From contig DATLYE010000050.1 of NCBI GenBank assembly GCA_035575135.1, forward strand, positions 1 to 64,000: 64,000 bases of DNA. Reading direction: 5' to 3'. Below the pieces are notes generated by a model. That model was not told the origin of the DNA and did not search any database. It saw nothing but the letters and a program-made list of their open reading frames with translations. Below, one piece after another: positions 43,067 through 51,848 of the stretch. The stretch is from JANWXD01 sp035575135 (GTDB taxonomy: Bacteria; Acidobacteriota; Terriglobia; Bryobacterales; Bryobacteraceae). Numbering within the stretch: the first letter of the stretch is position 1; the number at the start of each line of letters is the position of its first letter. Position numbers and translations under genes: made by a program.

Positions 43067-45045
43067 GACTTCAGCAGCGGAAACGCCGTCACGCGCAGTT
43101 TGGCCGCCCCGTAGGGAATCAGCGTCACCTCTTCGACGGGCTCCTGGGACACGGCCGGGCTTTCCGGAAGCGGCCCCGCAGCCGCCGCCACCAGCCGCCA
43201 CTCGGGAATCCGGCGCGCCCGGGCGGTCAACTCGAGCGGCGCGCCCTGAGCCGAGTACAGGATGTCGCCGAACGGCTTTTCCCGCACCCGGACGCTCGCG
43301 CCCGGATTGCCCGGATCGAGCACCAGCCCGTAGTTCCAGGGCGTGGTGGGATGCACTTCCCAGTCCGCATGCGGTTCCTGGCCCTTGATCTTGCGCCAGT
43401 CTTCGCCCACGCGCAAGGAGAATACAACCGGGCCCCGCAGGAGCACCACCGAGTTGCGGTAGTGCCGCTCCGTGCGCAGGGGCATGGGAAAGGTCAGCTC
43501 CACCACGTCGCCTTTCTTCCACGTCCGGTTCACGGTATGAAAGCTCCCGGGCTTGACGCCGGAGACGGAGCGCCCCGCCACGCGCAACGTGGCGCGCGTG
43601 GCCCACCCGGGAATACGCAGGCGCAGCGGGAATTGCGCGGCAGTCTCTGGCTCGACCACAAGCCGGATCGTCTCGCGGAACGGGTACTCGGTGTCTTCCA
43701 CAATGGCAACCCGCACGCCGCCGCGGACCTGCGCCGCAACGCGGCACGGGCCGTACGCCACCGCCGCCAGGCCTCCGTCCGGCGTTGCCATCCACAGGTG
43801 CGAAACAAACTTGGGCCAGCCCTGGTGCATGTTCGCGGTGCAGCAGCCGAAGTTGTTTTCCAGACCGAAAATATTGGCGTCCGGACCGTTGGTGGTCCAC
43901 TGGCGCGATTTGTCAATGCTGCACAGCACCTGGTTGACCTGCTGGTCGTACTGCCGCGCCCACATGTCCGGCTTGAAAGGAGCCGGCAGGGCGTTGAAGG
44001 CGATTCGTTCCAGCCGGTCGCCGAACAGGGGGTCGCCCAGGATCGCCAGCAGTTGCTCGTAGGAAAACATCGCCTCCACCACGGCGCAGGTCTCCGTGCC
44101 CTGCGAAGGATCCAGTCCTGCATAGTGCTCGTCGCCGCTGTGGACGCCGTTGGGCATGCCGTGATAGCGATCCATCACCTCCAGCAGGCGATAGATCGCG
44201 GTGCGATCTGTCGGATCGCCGGTGATTTGCCACCACACCGCAGAGGTCTTCAGAGCCATGGCGTTGTTCACCACGTGCGTTTTCAGCGTGGCCTCGGCCC
44301 GTGAGACCTTGTGCGGGTAGCGGAAGTCGGCGAAATGCGATTTCCAGTCGAAGGACTGGTGCTGGAGCAGGCGCGCCAGTTCGAGCAGCTTGCCGTCGCC
44401 CGTGCGATTGTACAACCAGACGATGCTCAGCACCTGATCGGCGGAGCGGTACGAAGCCCACTCGACCAGGGGACGCGCGGCTGCGTGTTGCAGGTGATAG
44501 TGCAGATAGCGCGTCATCAGTGGGATCACCCGAGGATCGCCCGTGGCCTCCTGGTACTGAGTGAGCACCTTCAGCATGATCATGTTCGGCCACCAGTCGG
44601 TGGCCTGCCACTCGCGGGCGTACTTTCCCCGGCGCGGGTCGGGACCGATCGCCCCGTCGGGGCGCTGATTCTCCAGCGTCCAGTTGACCCACTTGCGAGC
44701 CTTGGCGATCAGCCGCTCATCCCGCAACAGATAGGCCAGCGGCACCAGCCCGTCCAGATAATAGGGTCCGCGCTCCCAGCTTTCTCCGGTGCCTCCGAGC
44801 CAGCCGCTGTTCGGCCCGAGGTCCGGCCAGAATTCATCCAGATGTCCGGTGAGGCCTCCGGCCTGAACCTCGAGCTGCCGCCGCAGCCAGCCGCGCGGTT
44901 CGATGGCCCCAAGAGGGAGCGGCGCCAGCGCGTTCGGCTGGAGCGGCGCCCGGTTCCACTGCGGTGCGCTCGCCGCCTGCTGCGGCCAGGCACGCCCGAC
45001 CGCCCCAGGAAGCGCCAATGAGGCCAGAAACTCTCTGCGCCGCAT
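43063..45045 (-). CDS. glycoside hydrolase family 127 (beta-L-arabinofuranosidase-like), Tat-exported
   Basis: 660 residues. Tat signal MRRREFLASLALPGAVGRAW, (alpha/alpha)6 barrel, and C-terminal beta domains. The GH127 cysteine-nucleophile site is visible: GTETCAVVEAMFSYEQLL (~317, with the Glu and a zinc Cys) and NNFGCCTANMHQGWPKF (~398, paired Cys). In the family Cys acts as nucleophile beside a zinc held by Cys residues. Substrate inferred as L-arabinofuranosides; GH127/146-like enzymes vary. It follows the TonB-dependent receptor after 23 bases on the same strand, so they form one operon. Confidence 0.85.
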   Translation of the reverse strand: MRRREFLASLALPGAVGRAWPQQAASAPQWNRAPLQPNALAPLPLGAIEPRGWLRRQLEVQAGGLTGHLDEFWPDLGPNSGWLGGTGESWERGPYYLDGLVPLAYLLRDERLIAKARKWVNWTLENQRPDGAIGPDPRRGKYAREWQATDWWPNMIMLKVLTQYQEATGDPRVIPLMTRYLHYHLQHAAARPLVEWASYRSADQVLSIVWLYNRTGDGKLLELARLLQHQSFDWKSHFADFRYPHKVSRAEATLKTHVVNNAMALKTSAVWWQITGDPTDRTAIYRLLEVMDRYHGMPNGVHSGDEHYAGLDPSQGTETCAVVEAMFSYEQLLAILGDPLFGDRLERIAFNALPAPFKPDMWARQYDQQVNQVLCSIDKSRQWTTNGPDANIFGLENNFGCCTANMHQGWPKFVSHLWMATPDGGLAAVAYGPCRVAAQVRGGVRVAIVEDTEYPFRETIRLVVEPETAAQFPLRLRIPGWATRATLRVAGRSVSGVKPGSFHTVNRTWKKGDVVELTFPMPLRTERHYRNSVVLLRGPVVFSLRVGEDWRKIKGQEPHADWEVHPTTPWNYGLVLDPGNPGASVRVREKPFGDILYSAQGAPLELTARARRIPEWRLVAAAAGPLPESPAVSQEPVEEVTLIPYGAAKLRVTAFPLLKS

Positions 45046-45068
45046 GGTCGTGGGTCCGACCGCAGCCG

Positions 45069-48000
45069 TCAGAACACCAGCCTGGCACCCAGCTGGATGA
45101 TCCGCGGATCGTACTGGCCGCCGGAAAAGCCAAACCGGGAACTGGACAGGTTGCCGTCGGGGTTAAACAGGTTGACGCGATTGAAGATATTGAAAAACTC
45201 GAACCGCAGTTGCAGCTTGCCCTGCTCGCCGAGCCACGGCAGTGCGTTGTTTTTCAACACCGCCAGATCTGTCTTCCAGAACCCGGGCCCCCGGAAGTAA
45301 TGCCGGGGCAGCGTCCCCAACGATCCGGGCTCGGGCAGCGGAAAGTCGCTCGCTTTGAACAGGCCGCTGAGGTAGCGGCTCCGCTCATACGTTACCGGCA
45401 GGGCTTGTGCCGGGGCGTTCGGAAGATCCCAGTTCACCCCGTCGGCGTTGAAATCGCCGCTGCCGGGCCTGTAGCCGATCACCTTTCCGCTGGCGTCCAG
45501 AAGCGGCTGGAACGGTGCCGTAGTGAAGACGTTGAAGGGCCGTCCGCTCTGGATGATGGTCAGCGTGCTCAGTTCCCATCCGCCGAGCACATGGCGCGCC
45601 CAGGCGGTCTGCGAGGAGGGCCCCGGGATCGTGTATGTGCCGACCATGGCTACGCGGTGTCGCACGTCCCAATCTGACGGTGCACGGAACCGCTCCAGAT
45701 TATGCTGCGTCGGCGTGGCGATTCCGGGATCCCGGTTCACCCGGGATCCGGCTTGTCCCAGATCCTCCACCTTCGACAAGGTGTAAGACAACTGGAATGA
45801 GCCGCGCTCGGCAAAGCGGCCGCGCAGGCTGAGAATCATCGAGTTGTAGTCAATCTTGTTGCCGTTCCATTCAAAGAAAATCGTGCCGAAGCTCGGATTC
45901 AGGCGGTCCAGCCTGCCATCCAGCAGATCGCCCGCGAACCGGTTGAAATCGTGGCCGAAGATGCCGTCGCGCGTGCGCGAGCCGCTGTAGGTTGCTCCGG
46001 CGACGAGACTTCCCAGAAGCTGCCGCTCAACGCCGACACTGTAAATGTAAGTGTCCGACGGCTTGATGTCGCGGTCAATCGCCCCTACGGTGGCGTTCAA
46101 CCCGATCAGCCCGCCCCGTTCGTCCACACCCAGCGTCGGCAGCGTGGGAAGCACCCAGCCGTAAGGAAACTTACGGCTTGTACCGATGGAAAACACCGGC
46201 TTGATCGGGCCGTCGCGCCGCAAGTTGAGCTCGATTAACCCCGGAGGGTTCCCGCGCACGCGATTGGCTTCTCCGAGCGGAATCCAGTCGTGATACAGCC
46301 CGATGCCCCCGCGAACCACCCACTTGCCGTCGGAGCGCGGGTCCCAGGCAAAGCCGAATCGCGGGCTCCAGTTGTTGGTTACACGCCCCGCATAAATCCC
46401 CTCGTCCGTAGTCCGCACCACGGCGTTGGCGAAGGCCTGGTCGATTTCCTGCGGGCTTTTCAGCTCCGAAAACGGGCGCGGCAAAAACAGGTTGGCCAAA
46501 GGAACACCTTCGTTCTTGTCCCGGGTGACATTGCCGTAGTCGTCCCAGCGAACGCCCAGCGTCAATGTCAGATTGGGCCGGACCTTCCACTCGTCCTGAA
46601 TGAACCAGCCAAACGTGTTGAGCAGATGGCGGTAGCCGCCCGGTCCCTCCTTGCCGGTGAGCGGGTCAATCCGCGGACCCACCTGCAGGTAGGGATCGTC
46701 CCGCACCAGCTCGAGCAGGTTGTTAAACGTGAAACTCGTGCGCCCGTAGACGTCGTTGAACCGCGCGTCGTCGTCGCCCGCCCATGCCTCAAAGCCGAAC
46801 TTGATCGAGTGGGCCCCGCGGATCATGCTCACCACGTTGCGCCAGTTCCAGTTGTTCTGAATGAAGGTGGCCGGGCCCCAGGTGGGCGAGATCCCCAGAT
46901 TCTGCCCCACCACGCTGATGTTGGGCAGCTCCATGGGTATGTTGGGATCCAGACCGCTGTTGCCCTGCACGCGGATCCACCCAAACGTGAATTCGTTGAG
47001 AAGTCTCGCCGAGAACGTGTGGGTCCAGTTGGCCTGCACCGCCGTGGAGAAGTTGTCGTTGACCGTAGAAAACCCGTTACGGAACAGAATCTGCTCCGTG
47101 TCCAGGTTGGTCTTGTACAGGTTGACGTACAGGCGGTCGTTGTTGTTGTTCAGATACTGATCGCCCCGAAGGTTCCACTGCAAGGCGTTCCGGAAGGGGC
47201 TCGGGCGAGCTCGCCCTTCCAAAATCATGGGCAGATCGCAGGGAATGAACGAGGTCGCGGCGGTATTGCAGCCCTCCGGACCAGTGCCGAAAATATCCCG
47301 GGCATAGCGTAGCACGCCCGTGACGCCGACGTTCACCGGATACCGCTCAGAGAGAATCTTCGTGCCGATCGAGTTGGGGAACTTTTGTTTCGCCCAGTTG
47401 ACGAACTCCGGGCTCTCAAAGGTGCGCACCACATCCGCACTGGAGGTCTGCGAACGCAGGGTCTGCACGGAGCCGAACCAGAACGTCTTGTTCTTGATGA
47501 TCGGGCCGCCGAGACTGGCATCCAGCAGGTGCTTCTTGAACGGCGGTCGTTGCGCCGGAGTGAACACCGTCCGGGCGAACAACTTCTGGTTGTTGAAGTA
47601 ATATCCCGCGCTGCCGTGATACTCGTTGGTGCCCGATTTCGTGGTCATGGCGATCTGCACGGAGCTGGCGCGGCCGTGCTCCACGCTGAACGTGTTTGTC
47701 TGAATGGAGATCTCCTGTACCGACTCGGGGTTCGGCGCCAGATTGGTCACCCCTTGGATAATGTTGCTGGTGACGTTCAAGCCGTCCAACACGAACTGGT
47801 TGCCGCTCGAGTTGCGCCCGTTGCCGCTGATGTCCACGGTGACCTCCGTGGAGAAATTGTCCGGGGCGTCGCCGGGGGCCCCGCCGCCCACCGTCCCCAA
47901 ACCTGTCACTCCCGGGGCGATGGCGGCCAGGCCCAGCATGTTCCGGTTCGGCAGCGGGATGTCGGCCAGGGTCCGTTGCTCGATCGTCGCGTGGGTGCGT

Positions 48001-48401
48001 GAATCCGCAGGATTGAGCACCGGAGCTTCGCCCACGACGACAACCCGCTCTCCGGTACCGCGCAGCTCCAGCCGCAACGTCACATCCGCCGTCTGCGCCG
48101 TCAGCAAGTCAATCGTCACGGTCTTCGGCTGGAAGCCTTCCGCCTCCGCCGTGACTTCATAGCGGCCCGGCGGCAGGCTGCTGAAACGGTAAACCCCGGT
48201 GCCGGTGGTCGTGGTCGTGCGCTCCACCAGGGTGTCGAGGTTGCGGAGCTTCACCGTGGCATTCGGGATCACCGCCTGGCTGGGGTCTAACACCACTCCT
48301 TGCACGTTGCTACTGAACTGGGCCGCCGCGGGAAATACAGTCAGCAAAAGCCACACTACGCTGGACAGCAGCCTGCCGCCGTAGCCGGGGGAAGAAACCA
48401 T
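45069..48401 (-). CDS. Oar-like TonB-dependent receptor with carboxypeptidase-regulatory domain
   Basis: 1110 residues. Signal peptide (LLSSVVWLLLTVFPAAAQ), N-terminal carboxypeptidase-regulatory beta sandwich (~27-115; GVVLDPSQAVIPNATVKLRN, YRFSSLPPGRYEVTAEAEGF), a plug-like region (LADIPLPNRNMLGLAAIAPG and VDISGNGRNSSGNQFVLDGL), then a long 22-strand-type barrel ending in Phe (IQLGARLVF). It probably imports oligosaccharides across the outer membrane with TonB energy; no TonB box was verified. First gene of the operon with GH127; its promoter and operators lie just upstream at 48421-48478. Confidence 0.92.
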   Translation of the reverse strand: MVSSPGYGGRLLSSVVWLLLTVFPAAAQFSSNVQGVVLDPSQAVIPNATVKLRNLDTLVERTTTTTGTGVYRFSSLPPGRYEVTAEAEGFQPKTVTIDLLTAQTADVTLRLELRGTGERVVVVGEAPVLNPADSRTHATIEQRTLADIPLPNRNMLGLAAIAPGVTGLGTVGGGAPGDAPDNFSTEVTVDISGNGRNSSGNQFVLDGLNVTSNIIQGVTNLAPNPESVQEISIQTNTFSVEHGRASSVQIAMTTKSGTNEYHGSAGYYFNNQKLFARTVFTPAQRPPFKKHLLDASLGGPIIKNKTFWFGSVQTLRSQTSSADVVRTFESPEFVNWAKQKFPNSIGTKILSERYPVNVGVTGVLRYARDIFGTGPEGCNTAATSFIPCDLPMILEGRARPSPFRNALQWNLRGDQYLNNNNDRLYVNLYKTNLDTEQILFRNGFSTVNDNFSTAVQANWTHTFSARLLNEFTFGWIRVQGNSGLDPNIPMELPNISVVGQNLGISPTWGPATFIQNNWNWRNVVSMIRGAHSIKFGFEAWAGDDDARFNDVYGRTSFTFNNLLELVRDDPYLQVGPRIDPLTGKEGPGGYRHLLNTFGWFIQDEWKVRPNLTLTLGVRWDDYGNVTRDKNEGVPLANLFLPRPFSELKSPQEIDQAFANAVVRTTDEGIYAGRVTNNWSPRFGFAWDPRSDGKWVVRGGIGLYHDWIPLGEANRVRGNPPGLIELNLRRDGPIKPVFSIGTSRKFPYGWVLPTLPTLGVDERGGLIGLNATVGAIDRDIKPSDTYIYSVGVERQLLGSLVAGATYSGSRTRDGIFGHDFNRFAGDLLDGRLDRLNPSFGTIFFEWNGNKIDYNSMILSLRGRFAERGSFQLSYTLSKVEDLGQAGSRVNRDPGIATPTQHNLERFRAPSDWDVRHRVAMVGTYTIPGPSSQTAWARHVLGGWELSTLTIIQSGRPFNVFTTAPFQPLLDASGKVIGYRPGSGDFNADGVNWDLPNAPAQALPVTYERSRYLSGLFKASDFPLPEPGSLGTLPRHYFRGPGFWKTDLAVLKNNALPWLGEQGKLQLRFEFFNIFNRVNLFNPDGNLSSSRFGFSGGQYDPRIIQLGARLVF

Positions 48402-48420
48402 ACGAATTCTCCTCTCTAGT

Positions 48421-48434
48421 GTTAAACGGTTAAC
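48421..48434. promoter_or_regulatory. LacI-type operator over the receptor transcription start
   Basis: GTTAAACGGTTAAC: half sites GTTAA and TTAAC flank a central CG pair, and the core AAACGGTT (48424-48431) fits the LacI/GalR consensus AAnCGnTT. It overlaps the expected start point (about 48431) of the receptor promoter at 48438-48466, an ideal place for repression by the divergent LacI-family regulator. Confidence 0.7.
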
Positions 48435-48437
48435 CCG

Positions 48438-48466
48438 ATTATACGGCCCACCCGCAGTTGTGTCAA
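48438..48466 (-). promoter_or_regulatory. sigma70-type promoter of the receptor-GH127 operon
   Basis: On the minus strand TTGACA (48466-48461) and TATAAT (48443-48438) are separated by exactly 17 bases, a consensus-perfect vegetative promoter. Divergent, overlapping boxes TTGTGT (48458-48463) and TATGAT (48481-48486), also 17 bases apart, form a plausible promoter for the regulator on the plus strand. Confidence 0.8.
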
Positions 48467-48470
48467 GCGA

Positions 48471-48478
48471 AATCGGTT
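48471..48478. promoter_or_regulatory. second LacI-type operator-like site
   Basis: AATCGGTT matches AAnCGnTT. It lies immediately upstream of the receptor -35 and inside the spacer of the divergent regulator promoter. The flanks are less symmetric than in the other two sites, so this is the weakest of the three. Confidence 0.4.
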
Positions 48479-48537
48479 AGTATGATGAGAGGATTCGGAG
48501 CCCGGCTGCCTGCCACCGCCGGCGGCGCCAAGGTCCC

Positions 48538-48550
48538 GTAAGCGCTTTAC
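48538..48550. promoter_or_regulatory. LacI-type operator in the leader of the regulator gene
   Basis: GTAAGCGCTTTAC, with the core AAGCGCTT (48540-48547) fitting AAnCGnTT and near-perfect symmetry. It sits four bases before the TTG start of the regulator, suggesting autorepression or a DNA loop with the sites at 48421 and 48471. Confidence 0.6.
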
Positions 48551-48554
48551 TCGA

Positions 48555-49658
48555 TTGGAACACAGAGACAAATCGCGACCCGCCACCATCCGGGACGTCG
48601 CCCGGCGCGCCGGGGTGTCCACCGCCACCGTCTCCCACGTCCTCAATCACTCCAAACCTGTTCGCCGCGACACCGCGGCTCGCGTGGAGCGGGCCATTCG
48701 CGAATTGGGCTATCAGGCCAACACCAGCGCCAAAAGCCTCGCATCCGGCAGGAGCGCCATCGTGGGGCTGGTCGTCTCCGATATCGAGAACCCCTTCTTC
48801 CCCGAAGTGACGCGCGCCTTCCAGGAAGCGGCTCATTTGCGCGGGCAGGAAACCATCGTCATGAGTACGCACTACGATCCCGTGCGTACTCTGGATTGCA
48901 TCCGCAGGCTCGCCGCACTACAGGTCGCCGGAGTGGCCGTACTGACTTCCGAAATGCATCAGTCCGCCATGGACTACCTGGCCCGCAAAGGCATCCGTGC
49001 GGTCTACCTCGATGTCGGCAAGGGCGGCCCCCATACCGCCAATATCGCCGTGGACTACTCCTCCGGGATTCGGCAGGCGGTCGAGCATCTGCGCCAGCTG
49101 GGACACGAGCGAATCGCCTTCATCAGCGGCCCGCTGGAACTGGTCTCTCTTCGCATTCGCCGCGACGCCTTTCTCGGCGCTGCTGCGGCCTGCTCCATCC
49201 AGCCCGCCGTCATTGAGTCCGACTTGACCATCCGCGGCGGCTACTGGGCCTGCGGGCGCGCTCTGTCGCGCTTCCATCCCACCGCGGTGATGGCCGCCAA
49301 CGACCTCATGGCCATCGGAGCCCTTCACGCCGCCTACGACCATCACCTTCACGTACCCGAAAATCTTTCAGTGGCCGGTTTCGACAACATTCTGTTTTCC
49401 GAATATACGCAGCCCACCCTGACCACCGTGGCCATTCCGCGGCGCGAACTTGGCGAGATGGCCTTCCAGGCCCTTTGGGATCTTTTGTCAGGAGAAAATG
49501 TGGAGGGCCGGAACTACTGCCTCTCAACTCGTCTGGTGGTCCGCGAGTCCACAGGGCCGGCCCCCCACCGGACCGAGCCACGCAGGCCGATCGGCGCCTC
49601 GGCAACTCGCCACGATCCGGCCACCCCCGGGACTAACGCGGATCCGTCGGAGCCTTGA
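48555..49658 (+). CDS. LacI-family transcriptional regulator
   Basis: 367 residues. N-terminal helix-turn-helix and hinge: TIRDVARRAGVSTATVSHVL and VERAIRELGYQANTSAKSLA. Periplasmic-binding-protein-like effector domain (~70-345): IVGLVVSDIENPFFPEVTRA, AVYLDVGKGGPHTANIAVDY, HLRQLGHERIAFISGPLELV, AVMAANDLMAIGALHAAYDH and SVAGFDNILFSEYTQPTLTT. TTG start (MEHRDKSRPATIRDVA). Divergent from the receptor-GH127 operon, which it most likely represses until a sugar binds. Its 3' end overlaps the convergent TPR gene by 26 bases. Confidence 0.92.
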   Translation: MEHRDKSRPATIRDVARRAGVSTATVSHVLNHSKPVRRDTAARVERAIRELGYQANTSAKSLASGRSAIVGLVVSDIENPFFPEVTRAFQEAAHLRGQETIVMSTHYDPVRTLDCIRRLAALQVAGVAVLTSEMHQSAMDYLARKGIRAVYLDVGKGGPHTANIAVDYSSGIRQAVEHLRQLGHERIAFISGPLELVSLRIRRDAFLGAAAACSIQPAVIESDLTIRGGYWACGRALSRFHPTAVMAANDLMAIGALHAAYDHHLHVPENLSVAGFDNILFSEYTQPTLTTVAIPRRELGEMAFQALWDLLSGENVEGRNYCLSTRLVVRESTGPAPHRTEPRRPIGASATRHDPATPGTNADPSEP

Positions 49659-51093
49659 CCAGTCGGTAGCGCAGCGTTTGCTGCTCCTGCGCAGCATCCT
49701 TCCGGATCAATTCACGGACCCGCGACAGCAGTTTCGGTAACTCCGCTTGCCGGCCTGCCGCCCGCAGCGCCACCATGAGCTGGTAAACTGCGGTGCGGTC
49801 TTCCGGATCCAGTTCGATCGCCTGCTCCAGTTCCCGGATGGCCTTTTCCGTTTCACCGGCCTGGAGGTGGAGCTTCCCCAGCAGGGTTCGCGCGGGAACC
49901 AGCTTCGGATCACTGCTCACCGCCCGCTCGAGAGCTTCGCGCGCTTCTTGGAATTCTCGAGTGCCCGGAGCGGTTCCGCTGCGAACTAAGACCTGTGCGA
50001 GCATCCAGTTTGCCCCCGCGTCCCGAGGGTCTTGCCGCAAGTATTCACGCAGCTTGGTCGCCGCTTCCTCGTCCCGGCCCAGCCGCTGCAGCACCACGCT
50101 CAACCCCACTTGGCCAAATCCCTTTTCCGGCTCCAGCTGCGCCGCCCTCTCAAAGTCGGATTCCGCCTGAGCGAAGCGCGCGAGCTGCCCGTTGACGACG
50201 CCCCGCATCGCATACAGTCGGGAGGATTGCGGAAGGCTGCGGAGGCCCGCCTCCAGGACTTCAAGCGCCAGGTTCGGCGCATCATGCTCCAGGCAGATCA
50301 CGGCCAGATCTACATAGTGGCGCTCTTCGGCCGGATAGAGCCGGACGGCTTGCTGCAACAGGCTGACAGCGCGCGGTGTCTGCCCCGCCGCCTCCAGAGC
50401 GGCCGCCGCCAGACTCATCACATCCGAGTCTGGCCGTTCCGTAGCTAGCAGCGGTTCCAAAACTGCCACAGCCTCACGGGCGCGCCCCGATTCGTACAGC
50501 GCCAGAGCCAGGTTGTACACCGCAGCGCGATCCTGCGGTCGCAGGGCGCGTAACCGCTCGAAGACCGCCGCTGCCCCCTCCGGACGCCGCAGCTGCATCA
50601 GGCAGTGGCCGTACTGCCAGAGCGCCAGGGCGTTATCCTCGAGCGCCATCGCGGCGGCGTCGAAGTGCCGCACCGCCGTCGCACAGTCGTTCTTCTCGTA
50701 GGCCAGCACTCCCAGCATGGCGTGTGCTGTCGGATTGGCGGGCTGCTGGCGAAGCACGGCATTCAGCCGGGCTTCCGCTGCGGGGTCCCGGAGTCGGAAC
50801 TCGAGCTCAGCCGCCCCTAGTAACGCAGGCAGGTACTCGGGAGCAGACCGGAGCGCCTCCCGGAAGCAACCCAATGCTTCACCGCTGCGCCCCAGGCCGT
50901 TCAGCGCCATCCCTTCCAGCGTGCGCAGCCGGGGGTTTTCCGGAGCGGATCGGACCAGCGGCGCCAGCAATCGCAACGCTTCTTGGAACTGCTTGCGCTC
51001 GAGCGCGCGCAACACAGCTTCGACACCGCCAACCTGCGCCCACAACCCGGCGGCTGCCACAAACACCGCCAGCCTGCTCATTCGCCGCGCCAT
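49633..51093 (-). CDS. secreted tetratricopeptide-repeat protein
   Basis: 486 residues: signal peptide (LAVFVAAAGLWAQVGG) and about twelve TPR units through the protein, with typical A-x-x-x-Y/L-x-x-A/G spacing, e.g. FRAALRS-type helices around LGCFREALRSAPEYLPALLG, VNGQLARFAQAESDFERAAQ and GETEKAIRELEQAIELDPED. A scaffold for protein-protein contacts in the envelope; partner unknown. A start at the downstream Met (MSRLAVF) is equally possible. Confidence 0.88.
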   Translation of the reverse strand: MARRMSRLAVFVAAAGLWAQVGGVEAVLRALERKQFQEALRLLAPLVRSAPENPRLRTLEGMALNGLGRSGEALGCFREALRSAPEYLPALLGAAELEFRLRDPAAEARLNAVLRQQPANPTAHAMLGVLAYEKNDCATAVRHFDAAAMALEDNALALWQYGHCLMQLRRPEGAAAVFERLRALRPQDRAAVYNLALALYESGRAREAVAVLEPLLATERPDSDVMSLAAAALEAAGQTPRAVSLLQQAVRLYPAEERHYVDLAVICLEHDAPNLALEVLEAGLRSLPQSSRLYAMRGVVNGQLARFAQAESDFERAAQLEPEKGFGQVGLSVVLQRLGRDEEAATKLREYLRQDPRDAGANWMLAQVLVRSGTAPGTREFQEAREALERAVSSDPKLVPARTLLGKLHLQAGETEKAIRELEQAIELDPEDRTAVYQLMVALRAAGRQAELPKLLSRVRELIRKDAAQEQQTLRYRLVKAPTDPR

Positions 51094-51176
51094 CTTCCGC
51101 GCCGACCATCCTTCATTCTCGCTTACTTCCGCGGCGCCCCGCCCGCAGTCCCCTGTGCAAGAATAATGGGCAGCGC

Positions 51177-51848
51177 ATGGTGCGGGACGGTATTTATTAC
51201 GGCGCAGCTTTTCTGGCAGCGGCTGCGGCGCTTTCCTGGCTCGCCGGGCTTCTCTGGGCCCTGCCCCTCTACGCGCTGGCGTTGTTTTCCCTCTACTTCT
51301 TCCGGGACCCGGAGCGCCTCATCCCCGCCGGAGCCGTGGCCGTGTCGCCGGCCGACGGCACCGTCGTGGCCATCCGTCCCGACGGCACGGACCGGACCCG
51401 GGTCAGTATCTTCTTGAACATTTTTGACGTGCACGTCAACCGCGCTCCTATCTCCGGCGTCATCACCGAAGTCCGCTACCAGCCCGGCAGATTTCTCGTG
51501 GCCAGCCGCGAAGAAGCCTCGCAACACAACGAGCAGAACTCCGTCACCATCCGCGGCGCCGACACCACCGTGGTCTTCAAACAGATCGCGGGACTGATCG
51601 CGCGCCGGATCGTCTTCACCAAGAAGCCGGGCGACCGCGTCTCGGCCGGCGAGCGCGTGGGCCTGATCAAGTTCGGCTCGCGGGTGGACGTCATCCTCGG
51701 ACCCGAGTGGGTTCTGGCGGTGCGCGAAGGCGACCGCGTGCTGGCCGGATCCAGCGTGCTGGCGCGGCGCCGCGATGCGGCTCTCAGCCTCAGCCGCGCC
51801 GACGAGGCCGTCTCGCGCGGACACCTCGAACCGGAGTGGGCACGATGA
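51177..51848 (+). CDS. psd: phosphatidylserine decarboxylase (short, archaetidylserine-type)
   Basis: 223 residues, the small Psd form. YFFRDPERLIPAGAVAVSPADG and FLNIFDVHVNRAPISGVI are family motifs, and the self-cleavage site is the Gly-Ser in LIKFGSRVDV (~167), which yields the pyruvoyl prosthetic group. It decarboxylates phosphatidylserine to phosphatidylethanolamine at the membrane; an N-terminal pair of hydrophobic segments anchors it. ATG 51177. Its stop overlaps the start of pssA (ATGA). Confidence 0.92.
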   Translation: MVRDGIYYGAAFLAAAAALSWLAGLLWALPLYALALFSLYFFRDPERLIPAGAVAVSPADGTVVAIRPDGTDRTRVSIFLNIFDVHVNRAPISGVITEVRYQPGRFLVASREEASQHNEQNSVTIRGADTTVVFKQIAGLIARRIVFTKKPGDRVSAGERVGLIKFGSRVDVILGPEWVLAVREGDRVLAGSSVLARRRDAALSLSRADEAVSRGHLEPEWAR

